A DNA stretch of 64,000 bases from Phallus indusiatus (taxonomy: Eukaryota > Basidiomycota > Agaricomycetes > Phallales > Phallaceae), in assembly GCA_027605045.1 (NCBI GenBank), contig JAQFWX010000079.1, forward strand, positions 62,001 to 126,000, read 5' to 3'. Below, piece by piece: positions 21,999-33,779 of the stretch. A program made the position numbers and the translations under genes. Under the pieces are notes generated by a model, which saw nothing but the letters and a program-made list of their open reading frames with translations, searched no databases and was not told the DNA's origin. The number at the start of each line of letters is the position of its first letter. Within the stretch, counting starts at the first letter, position 1.

Positions 21999-24900
21999 TC
22001 AACTCAGTTTCAGGCTAGGCAAGCTAGATTCACTGGCGGTCTTTCGACGTAACACCGCTTCATCTACCTGGCCTAAAAACGCTGTCTGTTCTTCGCCAGT
22101 CTTACGCACAAAGTCAGCAGCGAACCGAGGAAGATCATCTGCTGAAGTGATATAACCCAAAGCCAATAATGCCTCGAGACGATCATTTAAACTATTACAG
22201 ACGACATAAGAAATTCCAATAGTCAAAAGTTCTTCGACTTACCTTGGGGTAACTTGTGTACGTAGACGACGTTTTGGCGGCCATTCGTCGGCTTTGACCG
22301 CCTCTTTTTTCTTGCCTGCCTTAACACTCTTTTCGGTATGGCGTTTTTTGACCTGGATAAATAGAACGTAAGTGTAAGCCCAAAGTCAAAGACAGTATGA
22401 ATGTACCTCGATAGCCTTTTTTGCGAATTTTGTTTCGACAGCACTAGCTTGAAGCAACGCTTCGTTATGATGGGTATAGCTAATCCCATTCAAACTCATG
22501 ATCCTGCCGATCTCTCCTTGTTCGTCGTTGCTTGTGGCTTGTACAGGAGGAGTATCGTCTGTAGACACCATGACCGATAAACACACACGTTGAAAACATC
22601 ACATTCATCCTTACCAAAGAAGAGAGATTCGAGACCATGCAAGTCAGCCTAAATAGTACATAATAAGCTTCATTCTTTGCACAAGCAAGTATCCATACCT
22701 CGTCTCCTTTTTTAACGTTTGATTTACCCTCCAAATTCGACAAAGCCCAGTCTAGTTGAGCAAGATGACTTCGTTCGATCTCAAGAGAAAGCCGTCTCAG
22801 CCCAAAATATTACGAATTTGATTGCGAAAAGGACATACAGTCGTCTTCGTAGTCGTTCCCGATTCATCCAAACGGAAAATATTTTCCATTCCCCAGAGTT
22901 CACCCTTCTTCTTTCGATCACCTTGAACACCTTCAAAATATCTAACAATCGATTAGGAATTGTGGAGCAAGAAAATCAGGGCGGAATAATAAACCTTGTC
23001 TGGTGACTAGCTTCATAGCCGATTTTCATCATTTGTTGCTTATATATTTGCCGTTTGTATATAAGCTCTTCCAAAGATCCCGCTCCAAGAAAGCGATACA
23101 CCGAAACATCCCGGCGTTGCCCGAATCGAAATGCACGATCTTGGGCTTGGAGATCATGAGCAGGATCTATGGTACGTATAAGCATTGATTCATGATGTTT
23201 TCCAGAGGCAAAGTACGTACTCCAGTTGGGATCAAAGATAACGACTTTATTTGCAGCCACAAGGTTAAGTCCAACGCCGCCGGCCATAATCGAAATCAAA
23301 AACGCAAATACATCCGGATCCTCGTTAAATTCATCGACGATGGTCATGCCTTTTGCAGTGGTCAGTGAGAGTCTAAATGTATCCAAAGAGACCCTACGAT
23401 CTGTTTGTTTTGTTGAGCCATCTAGCTTGCGAAATTCAAAGACTTAAGAATGATTTGATCAATTTGTATTCAGAGGATATCAAACGGAAGCCTCACAAGA
23501 TTCCTTCAAACGGTGTTCAAGCATCTCCAGAAGTTTGACTGATTTCGTAAATATGAGGACTTTGTTATCTCCTTCACGTCGCCAGACTTCGAGTAGATCC
23601 TTCAGAACCTAGACGCAGTTGAGCATCGAAGTAACACATGTGTGAGAAATGAGGCAAAACCTTCCACTTCCCGCACATCCGGGTATCGAATACTGCTTGA
23701 CCGTAAGTAGGTGCCGTTGACACTCCGTCCACCGGCGGCCAACCAATACTTGCTTGCTCCCGATGTCTCTGTGTTTGCTCGGGTGTGTCAATCGGAGCTG
23801 ATTTGTTAGCGTAAGTAAAGACGATGGAAGGAGCAACGATGATTCTTCTCGCCTGGGAGTATCAACGCCAGATGATTCGATATCTTCATGAGTATCTGCA
23901 TGTTTTGGAACAACCAGGGTTTCTCATAGCCTTTATAGTGACAATCGCGACCCCTTTCGAAGAACATGTTTGCATGAAGTTCCGTAAAAAAAGTTTAGAC
24001 ACGTACAATTTTCTGGACCCGCAGGTACAGGGCTTGTCCTTGTGAAGCATGATTTGAACGGTCCGAGTACTTAGAAAACGTTTATAGACGTCTCGCTGCA
24101 TCTCTGTCAATGGACAAAAGACTACTTGATCGATCTTTTTCGGAAGTTGGTCGGCAATAATCTCCTTCGTTCTAAGAAGTTGTTGGCGACGCTATTACTA
24201 TATAAAAAAGAAAGATGGAAGAATTACCTTCTTTTGAAGAATTGAGGAAGTAGTCGATTTACCAATCGATCCGCCACGATCTATGACGATATCATGATAA
24301 GAACCTCTAGCCGCTCTGAGACAAAGTTCAAGTTGAAGCGTACCCTTCCAGTAGAAACCTCCTCAGGTGTAGCGCTGCTGTCTTGTCCACGTGTAAGAGG
24401 TTGGGTTACCCAATTATTCCACTGTTCCAAAGTGCCCAAACGACCGGGATTTGACCAATCCAAGATATTCCATAACTCCGTGTAATTGTTTTGGATGGCG
24501 GTTCCCTAAGAAGGTCAGAGACAATGACATAATTAGAATTAAAAAGAGAATTACAGTCAAACCAAAGCGAACTTCGCAGGTGAACCGATTAAAAGCCATT
24601 GTGGTCTGTGACTTGTGATTTTTCAAACGGTGCGCCTCGTCAACAAAGATGCAAGACCATGCTTGCGACGCGAGATGTTCAATGTCCGCGAGCGCGGTCG
24701 TGAAAGACGTCACCACTAGGTGTTTCTTAAGTCAGGAAAAGAACCCAAAGACAACACGATATAATATGCTCACCGATGTCTAGTCGACCCAACTTGAAGT
24801 CTTGCAAGATTGGTTGTCGTTTTTCAGGAATTCCGGAGTATATACCGACTTCAAAATAACCCCACGTATTCAGTTCTCGCTCCCAGTTGTAGACCACACT

Positions 24901-26490
24901 GGTAGGTACAATTATCAAACAAGTGGGCCATGTCGAGTTTGCTGGGGGAAGTTTACGAGTTTCATGCCATTCAGGAGAGTCCTGCAGCTCTGACACATGC
25001 GCTCGACGGCGGTCAATATCACGATCATCGCCGGTTTTTTTCATTATCGCAGATAAAAACGCGATAACTTGGATAGTTTTGCCTGAAATGTGAAAGGGAA
25101 AGGGAAATGGGCGGATCATCAGACAAACAAAAGACAAACAATGGATATCAGTTACCAAGACCCATATCGTCACCTAAAACACCACCATGACCCTTGACAT
25201 ATCGTTCGTAAAAAAACTTGACCCCTTCTCTTTGATATTCTCGTAACCAACGATTAATAGCCGGGTTAACCCGTATACCACGTTCTTCGTCTAAGACATG
25301 TGGTCCGATAAAAGGTTGCGTTTCAATTGACTTAAATTGTGGTCGTGGATTATGTGACTAATTAACGTCCAGGATGCGTTTAGGATGTTTAAAGTGCCTT
25401 TTTGTTCTGAAAAAGACATACCGTGTCAAGAGACGGCGGAAAAATAGTATCATCCGGTTGCGAACAAAGATCCTCCAAATCCGGCTCGGTTAGCTGGTCT
25501 ATTTGTGGTTTTAGGATGTTGAACTGGAATTGGAGGAAAGTCAAACTCCACCGTCTATTTCATCAGATCTGATATTTTCCCATGCTACCTTTCCGGACAA
25601 TGAAAGTTCAGAGCCTATATCAGATTCTTTATTGAGAAGTCAGATTAAAAAAAAGAGAGAGAGAGAAACTTCCTAGTCATTACCTGTGGCTGACGGATCT
25701 GTTTCGCCGGCTTTTTTGGATCGAATAGGGAGTGCAGGTAACTGCCGAGTCTCCTCAGACTCCGAGTCAGGTTCTTACACGAAGTTCAGATATTCAAATA
25801 AATTCTACTCTCGTTCAGAAACTAACCAGTAGCGGAATCATCAAGAAGTGAGTTTGTAGCCTCCAATGGGGGCGCGTTTAATTTAGGTGAGTTTGATGAT
25901 ATGTCCCCGTTCGACGGAACTGGAAGTTTACGGGCCTGCGGGTTATATCTAGCCTTGATTCGTCCTGGCTTTGCATTATTGTCAGAATCAGCATCTTCCA
26001 ATTGATTTTTATCAGTGTTTTGGTGCTCGGGCCCATCGTCAGAATCAATTTTTATATCCAAATCAGACCCTGAAACTTGAGATTAGGAATCTTCATTTCC
26101 ACCCTTCAAAACCTACCAAGCCAAATTTTCAATGGATTGTGTGAAAGAGAAGTGGTTGTACGTAGTTGACCTCTGATTCTTTCTAGGAACGATATGAATA
26201 GTTTTTTCCTTAGAAACAGAAGGCTTTGACTCAACTCGGCGCCCGGGACGGAGTAGTACTTTTCTTGCGCTTCTTTGATACAGGAACTTTCCCAGCCAAT
26301 CCATTATCAGATTCTCCACTGTCTGTTAATGCCTTATTTATCCTTGAGCCATATCACGTTCTAAAATCAATTCATACCCGTGAAGGTGGCTCGCTTCGCG
26401 AGACCTTGAATAAGAAGACGTATGACGTTAAATAAATCGAAACAATTTCTAAAGCGAACGCGCACTTGAAGAACTTTCCTGAGAAACCAT
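21999..26490 (-). CDS. ERCC6L2-like SNF2-family DNA helicase/translocase
   Basis: A long multi-exon minus-strand gene. The N-terminus (from about 26490) is acidic and basic low-complexity sequence (SDLDIKIDSDDGPE, ARYNPQARKLPVP). Helicase motifs follow: NPAINRWLREYQREGVKFFY, DDMGLGKTIQVIAFLSAI (Walker A, interrupted by an intron), CLIIVPTSVVYNWEREL, CIFVDEAHRLKN (DEAH box) and FGLTGTAIQNN (motif III). The family-typical cysteine patch is CTCGSRK...RDCHYKGYEKPW with ISNHLALILP. The C-lobe gives KVLIFTKSVKLLEMLE, ISIMAGGVGLNLVAANKVVI, LQAQDRAFRFGQRRDV and EELIYKRQIYKQQM. The RQIYKQQ block and the Cys patch point to ERCC6L2 rather than Rad26/CSB. The C-terminal ISYTHHNEALLQASAVE and VVYVHKLPQ also fit. 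Probable role: nuclear DNA repair/end processing. The first exon (MVSQESSSSA) is a guess. Confidence 0.9.
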
Positions 26491-26845
26491 GGTTTCTGTA
26501 GACGACAGCCTGGTTTCATGTTAGGGTGACACTTCAAACGAACCACTGTTTTGCTGATAGAAGCTCACGCGTAAATTAAAAAGTGAAGTTCCGGTCTGTT
26601 TATTTCAGATGATTTCCCCGCTGTTGTAAAGATGAAGCTGTTGTCGTGAACCCTCTGGGGACAGCTAAAGTTTTAGAGCACGCGTTGCTGTGTAGTGGCG
26701 TCTTCTGTGCACAGGGGAGGTGTGACATGTGACATGTGACAGTTAAAAAAACACGTCGTGACTAGGTAAGCAACCATTCCCATCAAAGGCCACTATAATC
26801 CGGAAACAGGGCAGACTTGTCTGTAAGGCCTCGTTTACTTAATTA
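26491..26845. promoter_or_regulatory. Divergent promoter between the SNF2 gene and DEG1
   Basis: About 355 bp (up to 490 bp if DEG1 starts at 26978) separate two divergently transcribed housekeeping genes. No TATA box is obvious. A TGTGACATGTGACATGTGAC repeat (three TGTGACA-like units) lies near 26722-26741 and could be a binding site. Confidence 0.5.
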
Positions 26846-28483
26846 ATGAAATATGTTCCTACTTCTTTCCTCGGAATTGTTATAGGGCGGCCTCGAGGCC
26901 GTAAAATAGCTCCCTATCAGCTCGAAGAATTTGGCGTGTTGCCGAAGGCCGTCCTGCGTATCGCATCAACTAAACCTATGACACCCTCAATATATCACAA
27001 CTGGTCCAGAGAAAAGTTGATATCGCGGCTTGAAAAATTGGATTCTGAACTGGCAGTAGCAGCTCATCATCAAATTCCTCAGAAAGAAGATGGTTCATGT
27101 TTTGATTTTACTTCACATCCTCGTCGGAAAATTGCCCTAAAATTTTGTTATGACGGGCAGGAATACAACGGGATGGCTTTTCAAAAGGACAAGACACCCC
27201 TTCCTACTGTCGAAGGTGTACTATTTGACGCGCTGGTGCAAACTCGACTCATAGATCCAACGAAGGGCTTTGAAGGATGTGGATGGGAAAGATGTGGGAG
27301 GACTGACCGTGGCGTCAGTGCCGCGGGACAGGTCATATCTCTATGGGTTAGGAGCGCTATTGGACTCAAAACATATCCAACAACGGAGCCGGTCCGAAAT
27401 GAAGCAGTGGATGATCCACTCGAAGAAGCTTTTGACGATCTTACTGATGGGTTGCCGCTTGTTTCTAACACTGGACCTTCCTTCTCTTCATGTGTTACGC
27501 AGAGATCTTCGATAAGCGACATACCATACGTCCAGGTTTTAAATCGTGTTCTCCCATCATCACTTCGCATACTGGCATGGTCCCCAGTGGCCAATACCTT
27601 TTCCGCCCGGTTTTCTTGTCAATATCGGCATTACAAGTACTTTTTCCCCGCGACCGGTCTCTCAATTCAAAAAATGCAACGTGCAGTAGAACGATTTGTG
27701 GGTTCACACGATTTTCGGAACCTTTGCACCCTAGATGGGAGCAAACAGGTTGTCAACTATGTCCGTCATATTAGTCGTGCTGAAATCTCCCGCGTTGATT
27801 CCAATGAATCAAAGCTGAATACGGATGCTATGCACGTGCTGGATCTCGCCGGAAATGCTTTCCTATACAATCAAGTTAGGAGCATAATGGCAGTCCTATT
27901 TTTGGTAGGCTCGGGCCTGGAAGAACCTTTTGTCGTTTCCTCGCTTATGAATGTGGATTCTCAAAACCCTCCCCTGCCGTATCGACCTGAAGAGCCAGTT
28001 CAAGTGGTAGATCGCAAACCAACATATCAGATGGCGAGCGCGCTACCCCTTGTTCTTTGGGACTGTGGGTATTTACCCGAAGACGTGAAATGGCAAATAG
28101 ATGATGCTCCTCCGACCGTTAATGAATCAGACTCGGTCGTTACTAACAATGTTCGCCATCAGTTGGCTTCCATTCATACACGCTCCCGAATTCGTTCGGT
28201 CATTGACGACCACTTTTTACGTGCATCAAGTCGATATCACGAACTCCCCCACACACCTCTACCGTTCACAAATGCCGAAGAACGAGATACTGCTTTAGCT
28301 AGTGGAAAAACAATGCTAAACATACCCATTGGTGGTGGGGCTCATATTCGAACGTCAAAATATATACCTTTACTAGCTCGTGAGCGTGGTGACAGTACGG
28401 ACGTTGTGAACGAACGATGGCGACAGGGACGCGGGAAAAAGAGGCTAGAGAAGCAGAAGTTACAAATGAAACATTCCGAGTAG
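26846..28483 (+). CDS. DEG1: tRNA pseudouridine(38/39) synthase, DEG1/PUS3
   Basis: An uninterrupted 545-codon frame, unusual here because nearly all neighbours are split. TruA-family enzyme converting U38/U39 of tRNA anticodon stems to pseudouridine. Seen: IALKFCYDGQEYNGMAFQ, TVEGVLFDALVQT, the catalytic loop ERCGRTDRGVSAAGQVISL with the nucleophilic Asp in RTDRG, FSARFSCQYRHYKYFFP, FVGSHDFRNLCTLD (typical of PUS3/Deg1) and NAFLYNQVRSIMAVLFLVG. The C-terminal extension after about residue 410 ends in a basic segment (RWRQGRGKKRLEKQKLQ), possibly for tRNA or nuclear binding. The first 44 residues resemble no family member; the in-frame ATG at 26978 (MTPSIYHNWSREKLISRLEK) fits the usual N-terminus better. 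A longer form starting at 26846 might carry a targeting sequence. Confidence 0.93.
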   Translation: MKYVPTSFLGIVIGRPRGRKIAPYQLEEFGVLPKAVLRIASTKPMTPSIYHNWSREKLISRLEKLDSELAVAAHHQIPQKEDGSCFDFTSHPRRKIALKFCYDGQEYNGMAFQKDKTPLPTVEGVLFDALVQTRLIDPTKGFEGCGWERCGRTDRGVSAAGQVISLWVRSAIGLKTYPTTEPVRNEAVDDPLEEAFDDLTDGLPLVSNTGPSFSSCVTQRSSISDIPYVQVLNRVLPSSLRILAWSPVANTFSARFSCQYRHYKYFFPATGLSIQKMQRAVERFVGSHDFRNLCTLDGSKQVVNYVRHISRAEISRVDSNESKLNTDAMHVLDLAGNAFLYNQVRSIMAVLFLVGSGLEEPFVVSSLMNVDSQNPPLPYRPEEPVQVVDRKPTYQMASALPLVLWDCGYLPEDVKWQIDDAPPTVNESDSVVTNNVRHQLASIHTRSRIRSVIDDHFLRASSRYHELPHTPLPFTNAEERDTALASGKTMLNIPIGGGAHIRTSKYIPLLARERGDSTDVVNERWRQGRGKKRLEKQKLQMKHSE

Positions 28484-28590
28484 CTTCTTGTTGATAACAA
28501 TATTACAAGCATTATAGATTGCTAAAAGCGCGGCGTGTCTAAGGTTCTAAAACAGTGGGGAGGCCGGCAAGTTTCATTTTCACGCCAATT

Positions 28591-29627
28591 TCAAAAAGAT
28601 AATCCAGACACTGCCGCTTTTCGATCAACTTTGGGTTGGGAAATCAAAAAAAGTTCCTCACGAACCTCTGTTTGTGTTTTGGCTTTTTCCCAATCCACAC
28701 CCCAGACATACACACCGTGACGCCGTACCTGCTCAGAAATAATGCATCAAAATTTGGCTGTGTGAGGCTGTGCTTACCAGGACTCCCGCCGCTTTGGGAT
28801 ACTGCTTCATAGCCTAATAGAAAACTCAGTGGACCCTCAAACACGATTCAATTCGCAGAACGCACATAAGCCATGCTGTCCTTTAGGTCTTCTTCATTTG
28901 GAGTATTTTCGATGATCGGCACAACTAATGTATCAAGGTAGGACAAAGCTTGGCCTACTCCGCCAATTCGGATACCTTTAATCATCTCCTGATGCGAAAT
29001 AGTAAAGGCGGACCCTGGCCATAACAATGTAGCCATAACAGCATGCTGAGAGTGGGTATGTATGCAGCTACCCGCATCTCTTAATTCAAACGCATTCCAA
29101 AATAAAGGAGTGCACGCGGATTCTTTTAGGTTATGCAAGGGACGACGCAGGAAGACTCGATCTGAATGAGGATTCAAAGCTTGTGGGAATGGGAGGACAA
29201 AAATGTGCTCCGGTAACATTCTTTCCTTTTGTACACCAGAAGGAGCAATATAAACGATGGATCTTGAATTTTCAAGACATTAATACTGTGTCAATAATAA
29301 AAATAAGGCCACAAACCCCTCTCGTATAGATATCCCACCTTAGGAATTCTCACGTCGATTGAATCATAGAAGACGAACGATAATCACACTTACCACCAGT
29401 GCCGGTAACCCATCCTAAACTAAAGAATCAAAACGAAGCTTTCCAAAATGTAACATAGAAAAAGGTACTTGTAAAAGTTTCGGCACAATTCAGGAATCAA
29501 GTTTGCAGGCTGGAGGGTGAAAGAATATAGGAAATCTCTGATCATCATACAAAAAAAGACAAACATGATTGGGATCCTGTGAGACAACTAAATCATTATT
29601 GACTTCAAGAGTAGGATCGTCAGACAT
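28591..29627 (-). CDS. MDE1: Methylthioribulose-1-phosphate dehydratase
   Basis: Class II aldolase/adducin-family enzyme of the methionine salvage pathway. Minus-strand exons join as [51 protein letters not shown], (intron) [20 protein letters not shown] and [60 protein letters not shown] and [20 protein letters not shown] follow, ending [20 protein letters not shown]...AAVSGLSF with TGA at 28591-28593. Zinc-binding histidines of IHTH and the later RRHG, and the catalytic Glu of SHQEM, are present. Length about 240 residues, normal. Cytosolic. Converges on DEG1 with about 107 bp between stops. Confidence 0.94.
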
Positions 29628-30302
29628 TTCATCGATGATGATGATGATAATGGTGAGGTGAGAGTTGGCTGTGTTGTCGCGCGACGTAACGCGTAACGTG
29701 TCACAATCGTCGGACTCCAAATTGATAACACAAACGCGTACTGTGAAGTTTGAACATTCTTGCGAGCTCAGTAATGCGCAAATACCCAGTGAAAATCAAA
29801 TTCACTTATTATATATTATCAGCTGAAATTTACACACGTGGTGGAAACTGGTTCTGTTTTCAACTGATGGTAACGTTCAGTCTTTAGTGCCATAGTGGGA
29901 CAAAAGTTCCGCCAAAAAGAGAATAGTCATAAAATTATGTTTTTATTTTATTTATTTTATTTTTCTTTTATTATTTCAGATCAAATTCCTACGATATGCT
30001 ATTATTTATCATTATTTTTGTAGCCACACAATCTAACTTCGAAGATCAGCCGAGTGGACACTGGAAACCCTGCAATTTGGCTCACTCACGGCGCACGCCG
30101 AGAGGCGTTCAACGCTTCAAGCTTCAACTCTCGCGCTCGATCTCTCACCCTAACATTTACATTTGGGTTGAATATTTTCATAAATGCTTCAAATAACTTG
30201 GCGAAAAAAAAAATACTTATAAACTGTCCTGAAGTCGCACTCCAGGTCAGTGTCGTTCGTCTCCTCTATACAGCTTCATTACTCTGGTCCTAGGGCCGCA
30301 TC
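29628..30302. other. Divergent intergenic region MDE1 / zinc-finger gene
   Basis: No gene recognised; overlapping small ORFs at 29996-30293 compete in frame. Contains a (TTTTA)n-like stretch at about 29940-29975 and a CTC/TCT-rich leader before 30303. Probably serves both flanking promoters. Confidence 0.5.
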
Positions 30303-31727
30303 ATGGATTATAAGCCTCCTTGTCAAGTTGGGGAGAGCTTTTTGGACCATTTCGCCTCAGATTCTCTCATGAAAAAAGATGATATACATGCCCATAGTAA
30401 CCTGTCCTGCTTTGTGCCACAATTGCACGACTCTGATATTATGTTTATCGCAGATTACCTGTCATTCTCAGTCGACTCCGCGAACGCAGTAAGTTATTGA
30501 CCCATTCTCTTAACTGAAATTCCATGCATTCCGGCGCATCGTAGACTCTTCAGCCATGGTCGAATACCTCTGATCAATCGTCGGGCCTTTCAACTTATCC
30601 TGAGTGGCTGGCAACGGTGACCGACACTGAACTAGGTCGCGAAAATATTCCGGGTGGCTACGCCACCAGGGACATCGTTACTGCTTATGATCATATGGAG
30701 GTTATTTTTCACCCTTTTTTATTCCCAAGAAGATAAACTCACCTCGATTTCAAGGACCACTATCCTAAAGATTATGGTTTTGGCCACACCAATGCTCCAT
30801 TTGCATTTCAACCCGAATACACGGGAGATATTGTGCGTCATTATTACAGTAGCATCCACTCAAATCTCAGGTTACCTACTACAAAAGATCGAAGCTCTTG
30901 AACGACTCAACTTTCCGGCCGATGCATACTTGAAAGATACCTTCTCTGCGCAGGTTCGATTTCATCCTCACAACATACCACGCTCAACTGAATTAGCATT
31001 TTGAACAAGGATTTTTACGCAATGAAAGCAGATACACCTTCCGCTACCCCCGCTTATTCTGAACCCGACAGTGACGTTACGATGGATTCTCAGGTAAGAA
31101 CGCTACGAGAGGCTCGTCTCTTAAGGAAGTTTTTGATCCCATTTTTAACAAACAAGGATCCTCCTGATATACCGCCCACTCCTTCCTCGACAAGTGATAC
31201 TTCGGATGCTCTTCTGGTTGTCGTCAACCTCGACCATGACTACAAGTGCGTCGCTCGAGACTATGTCAAGGCCGAAGCCGTCGCAAAAAACACGCTCGTT
31301 GTATACGACGAGAAGAAATCGAAAAATGTTTTTGAGTGCGCAGTTTGTCAAAAGCGCTACACAAACTCTGCCAATTTAGAAAATCATTTCTATACCGAAC
31401 ATTGTGGCATACCTCATCCGTGGATTTGTTTGACATGGTATGTACTTATTTATTCAGAGCTCACATAAACAAACATACTCATACTTTACCCAGCAATGGT
31501 GTGGGTTTAGGGGGTTTCACCTCTCAAACCTCGGCCAGACGCCACAAAAAGAGCATTCAAAGTGCGCGAACGCTCTGCCCCAAATGGTAAGTTCGTCTTC
31601 CGGCTCCTTATTTTTCGAAGCTGAATCAGTGAAAAGTGGTAAATCTTTTTCCCGCCCTGATTATCTCAGGGGATATCATAAGAAATCCTGTAAAGGTCGT
31701 AAAAAACGAAGCGGGAGGTGGCACTGA
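30303..31727 (+). CDS. C2H2 zinc-finger protein
   Basis: Starts MDYKPPCQVGESFLDHFASD. Exon 2 (after a GTAAGT donor at about 30489) reads TLQPWSNTSDQSSGLSTYPE and AYDHME. Exon 3 gives DHYPKDYGFGHTNAPFAFQP, then YLLQKIEALERLNFPADAYL. A longer exon gives YAMKADTPSATPAYSEPDSD, a basic leucine-rich stretch (RTLREARLLRKFLIPFL) and a classical finger: FECAVCQKRYTNSANLENHF with Cys-X2-Cys and His-X4-His (YTEHC). Spliced exons continue CLTCNGVGLGGFTSQTSARR and CPKWGYHKKSCKGRKKRSGR to the TGA at 31725-31727, a second, atypical Cys/His cluster. Likely a nuclear DNA-binding protein; targets unknown. The junction around 30835-31000 is uncertain. Confidence 0.7.
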
Positions 31728-32270
31728 ACAACAAAAAGAACAACAATTTTCTTATTAGAAGCTGTGAACACTGAACAAAAATAACTTCCTTCCTGATGTC
31801 TTTAAATACGTTGAAATTTAAATAAAATTGAAATATTTGTTTTCAAAAATTACTGACTGGCTTAAATGGCCAGCAACCACACTATACTTTTGAACCATCA
31901 AGCCATTGAGCCGCCTATATCTGTCTGGGTCGTCTATAACCCCTGTCAAGGTATTCAATTATGTAAAACGACTCTCATACAGCCTTCTTATCATGTGTAT
32001 TTTGTGGGAACATCAAAACGTACAAGATCATTTAAATCGAAGTTACAACGTTCTTTAGCGTGTGGAGCAAGCGCTAATTGTGCGGGGTGGCATACTGGTT
32101 AGGGTAGTAGATGAGAGAAACAAACTTTTTTGAGGATGATTTGTGTCACGCGCACAGTATTCAGCCAAACGATGGCTCAGTCGGTTAGACGAGAAGGCTG
32201 TATCCGCGACTTTCGGTGCATGTTTTATTTTTATTTTGTTGGGAATGTTGCTTCAGCCGTAAAATACATC
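31728..32270. other. Intergenic between convergent genes
   Basis: Small ORFs at 31866-32102 and 32130-32330 lack support. A TGGCTCAGTCGG word at 32173-32184 resembles a Pol III A box but no B box or cloverleaf follows. Confidence 0.5.
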
Positions 32271-33779
32271 TTAACTATCAGTATCACGATATTCCAGAAT
32301 ATCATAATGACCAGGCCTAGGAAATGTTAAATAAACCCCTAATAAGAAAGGGAAATGATTTACCTGTAAAGTAGCACTACTTCCTTCATCCCATTATATC
32401 CTTCTTCAACGTTCTTAAATTCGACAAAATCGACTTTTTCATCACTTCCACGACCATCTAGATATGCAACGCTCATGTTGACGCCTAAGGCTTTCGACAG
32501 GGCGGCCATCTGAACGTGGTCTAGTGACGCAGTAATATGTTTAACGTAATTGGAATACGCATATGAGTTTAATAAACTTATAAAAGACTAACCAGCTTCC
32601 CGGCCAGCGGGTTCCACAGACGATTCGCAAAAGTCGCGAACAGGAATAGCTTCAAATGTTTCTTGATTGAGCAAGAAAGGCTCATATTCGGCGGCTTCCT
32701 GTCGGATTTGAGCGGAGGTTAACAGTCGAAGAAAAATGACAATTGAGTTTGAAACTTGACATCACATTAGTTTTAGCTTAATACTTAAGAAGGACGTTGA
32801 TCTTTACCATGAGGATCTTGAAGCGCCTCCAAGAGCAAAGCGGGCGTCAAGAGCGTGTGATCCGTAGCGTCAGGTGTTATAATTTGTTGAATCATCGAGG
32901 TAAATATCTCATAAAAATCTTATAGTTGCCAAAATGTCGATGAAACTAGTTAAGGCGAATCAAAAGAGCGAGCACACCTTCATAAACCATTGCCTGAAAA
33001 CCGGCTTCTTCCATCTTTTTCAAAGATGCCTCTAACGTCGATATAGCTGTGACGACAGCCAGAACGACGTCAGGTGCGTGCATGATTCTTTCAATATAGG
33101 AAAAGGCGAGGGCTAGATTATGGCACAGTGTTAGACCCGAAAACCAGATGGTTAGAAGGAGGCCAAACAAACATACATCTGTAGAAACAATCGCCATCAC
33201 CACGCGTTCGACGAATGCCCCTGAAGCCTCTCTCGTTTCGTAGCCAATCAATCTTTTGAACAAAAGACATAGAACCGCCTTCGTACTGGGCCCTGAGATC
33301 GTTAATGGAAACTAAAGAGCCAATCAATGGTCCTTTTTCGGCGGCTTCGTCTAAAAGATTCTGCTGTAATTCATGAAGCTGAGCAGAGGTAAGCCCTTGC
33401 AGATCTTTTACGCGATATCATGAGTAATATAAGATCAAATAAGTTATAACGTATAATTTATAAAATTCTTACCTCGATCTAGAGATTGGACAGATGTAGA
33501 GGTCGTGGGATCAGAAGAATTGACATCTGGAAGCGATGATGCTGCAAGCCGAGCTGTGAGTTGTATATTTTGACGACGGCGGCGGCAGTATTCGGTGCGA
33601 AGGGGCGAGTTGACGAGATATTGTGTACGAGCATTATAAGAGGGTGTAAGGAGATAATGCATAACAAGCGAGAGAAAAACAAACGAAATGGACGAAGACT
33701 AACGAGCGTCGGGAACCGGAGTAACGGGCCTCAAGATGTTGGAGTCGCGATTATCTGGGGCGTTTGTATCACTGGACAT
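32271..33779 (-). CDS. Otubain (OTU/peptidase C65 deubiquitinase)
   Basis: A cysteine protease that removes ubiquitin. Minus strand: MSSDTNAPDNRDSNILRPVT, a variable segment (LAASSLPDVNSSDPTTSTSV), GLTSAQLHELQQ, MIGSLVSINDLRAQYEGGSM and KIDWLRNERGFRGIRRTRGD. The catalytic GDGDCFYR follows immediately (Asp and nucleophile Cys). Then come AFSYIERIMHAPDVVLAVV, FYEIFTSMIQQIITPDATDH, IVIFLRLLTSAQIRQEAAEY and FESIPVRDFCESSVEPAGRE-like sequence, SKALGVNMSVAYLDGRG, and LYRPGHYDILEYRDTDS with the catalytic His in PGHYDIL. The last exon is joined by an intron (about 32318-32362). Stop at 32271-32273. The N-terminal junction is uncertain: either a ~150 bp intron after VPDA or a start at MHYLLTPSYNARTQ (33662). 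Confidence 0.9.

Noticed and set aside
32173..32184. tRNA-like A-box word TGGCTCAGTCGG
   Set aside because: No B box (GGTTCRANNCC) at the right distance and no pairing acceptor stem; a cloverleaf cannot be drawn.
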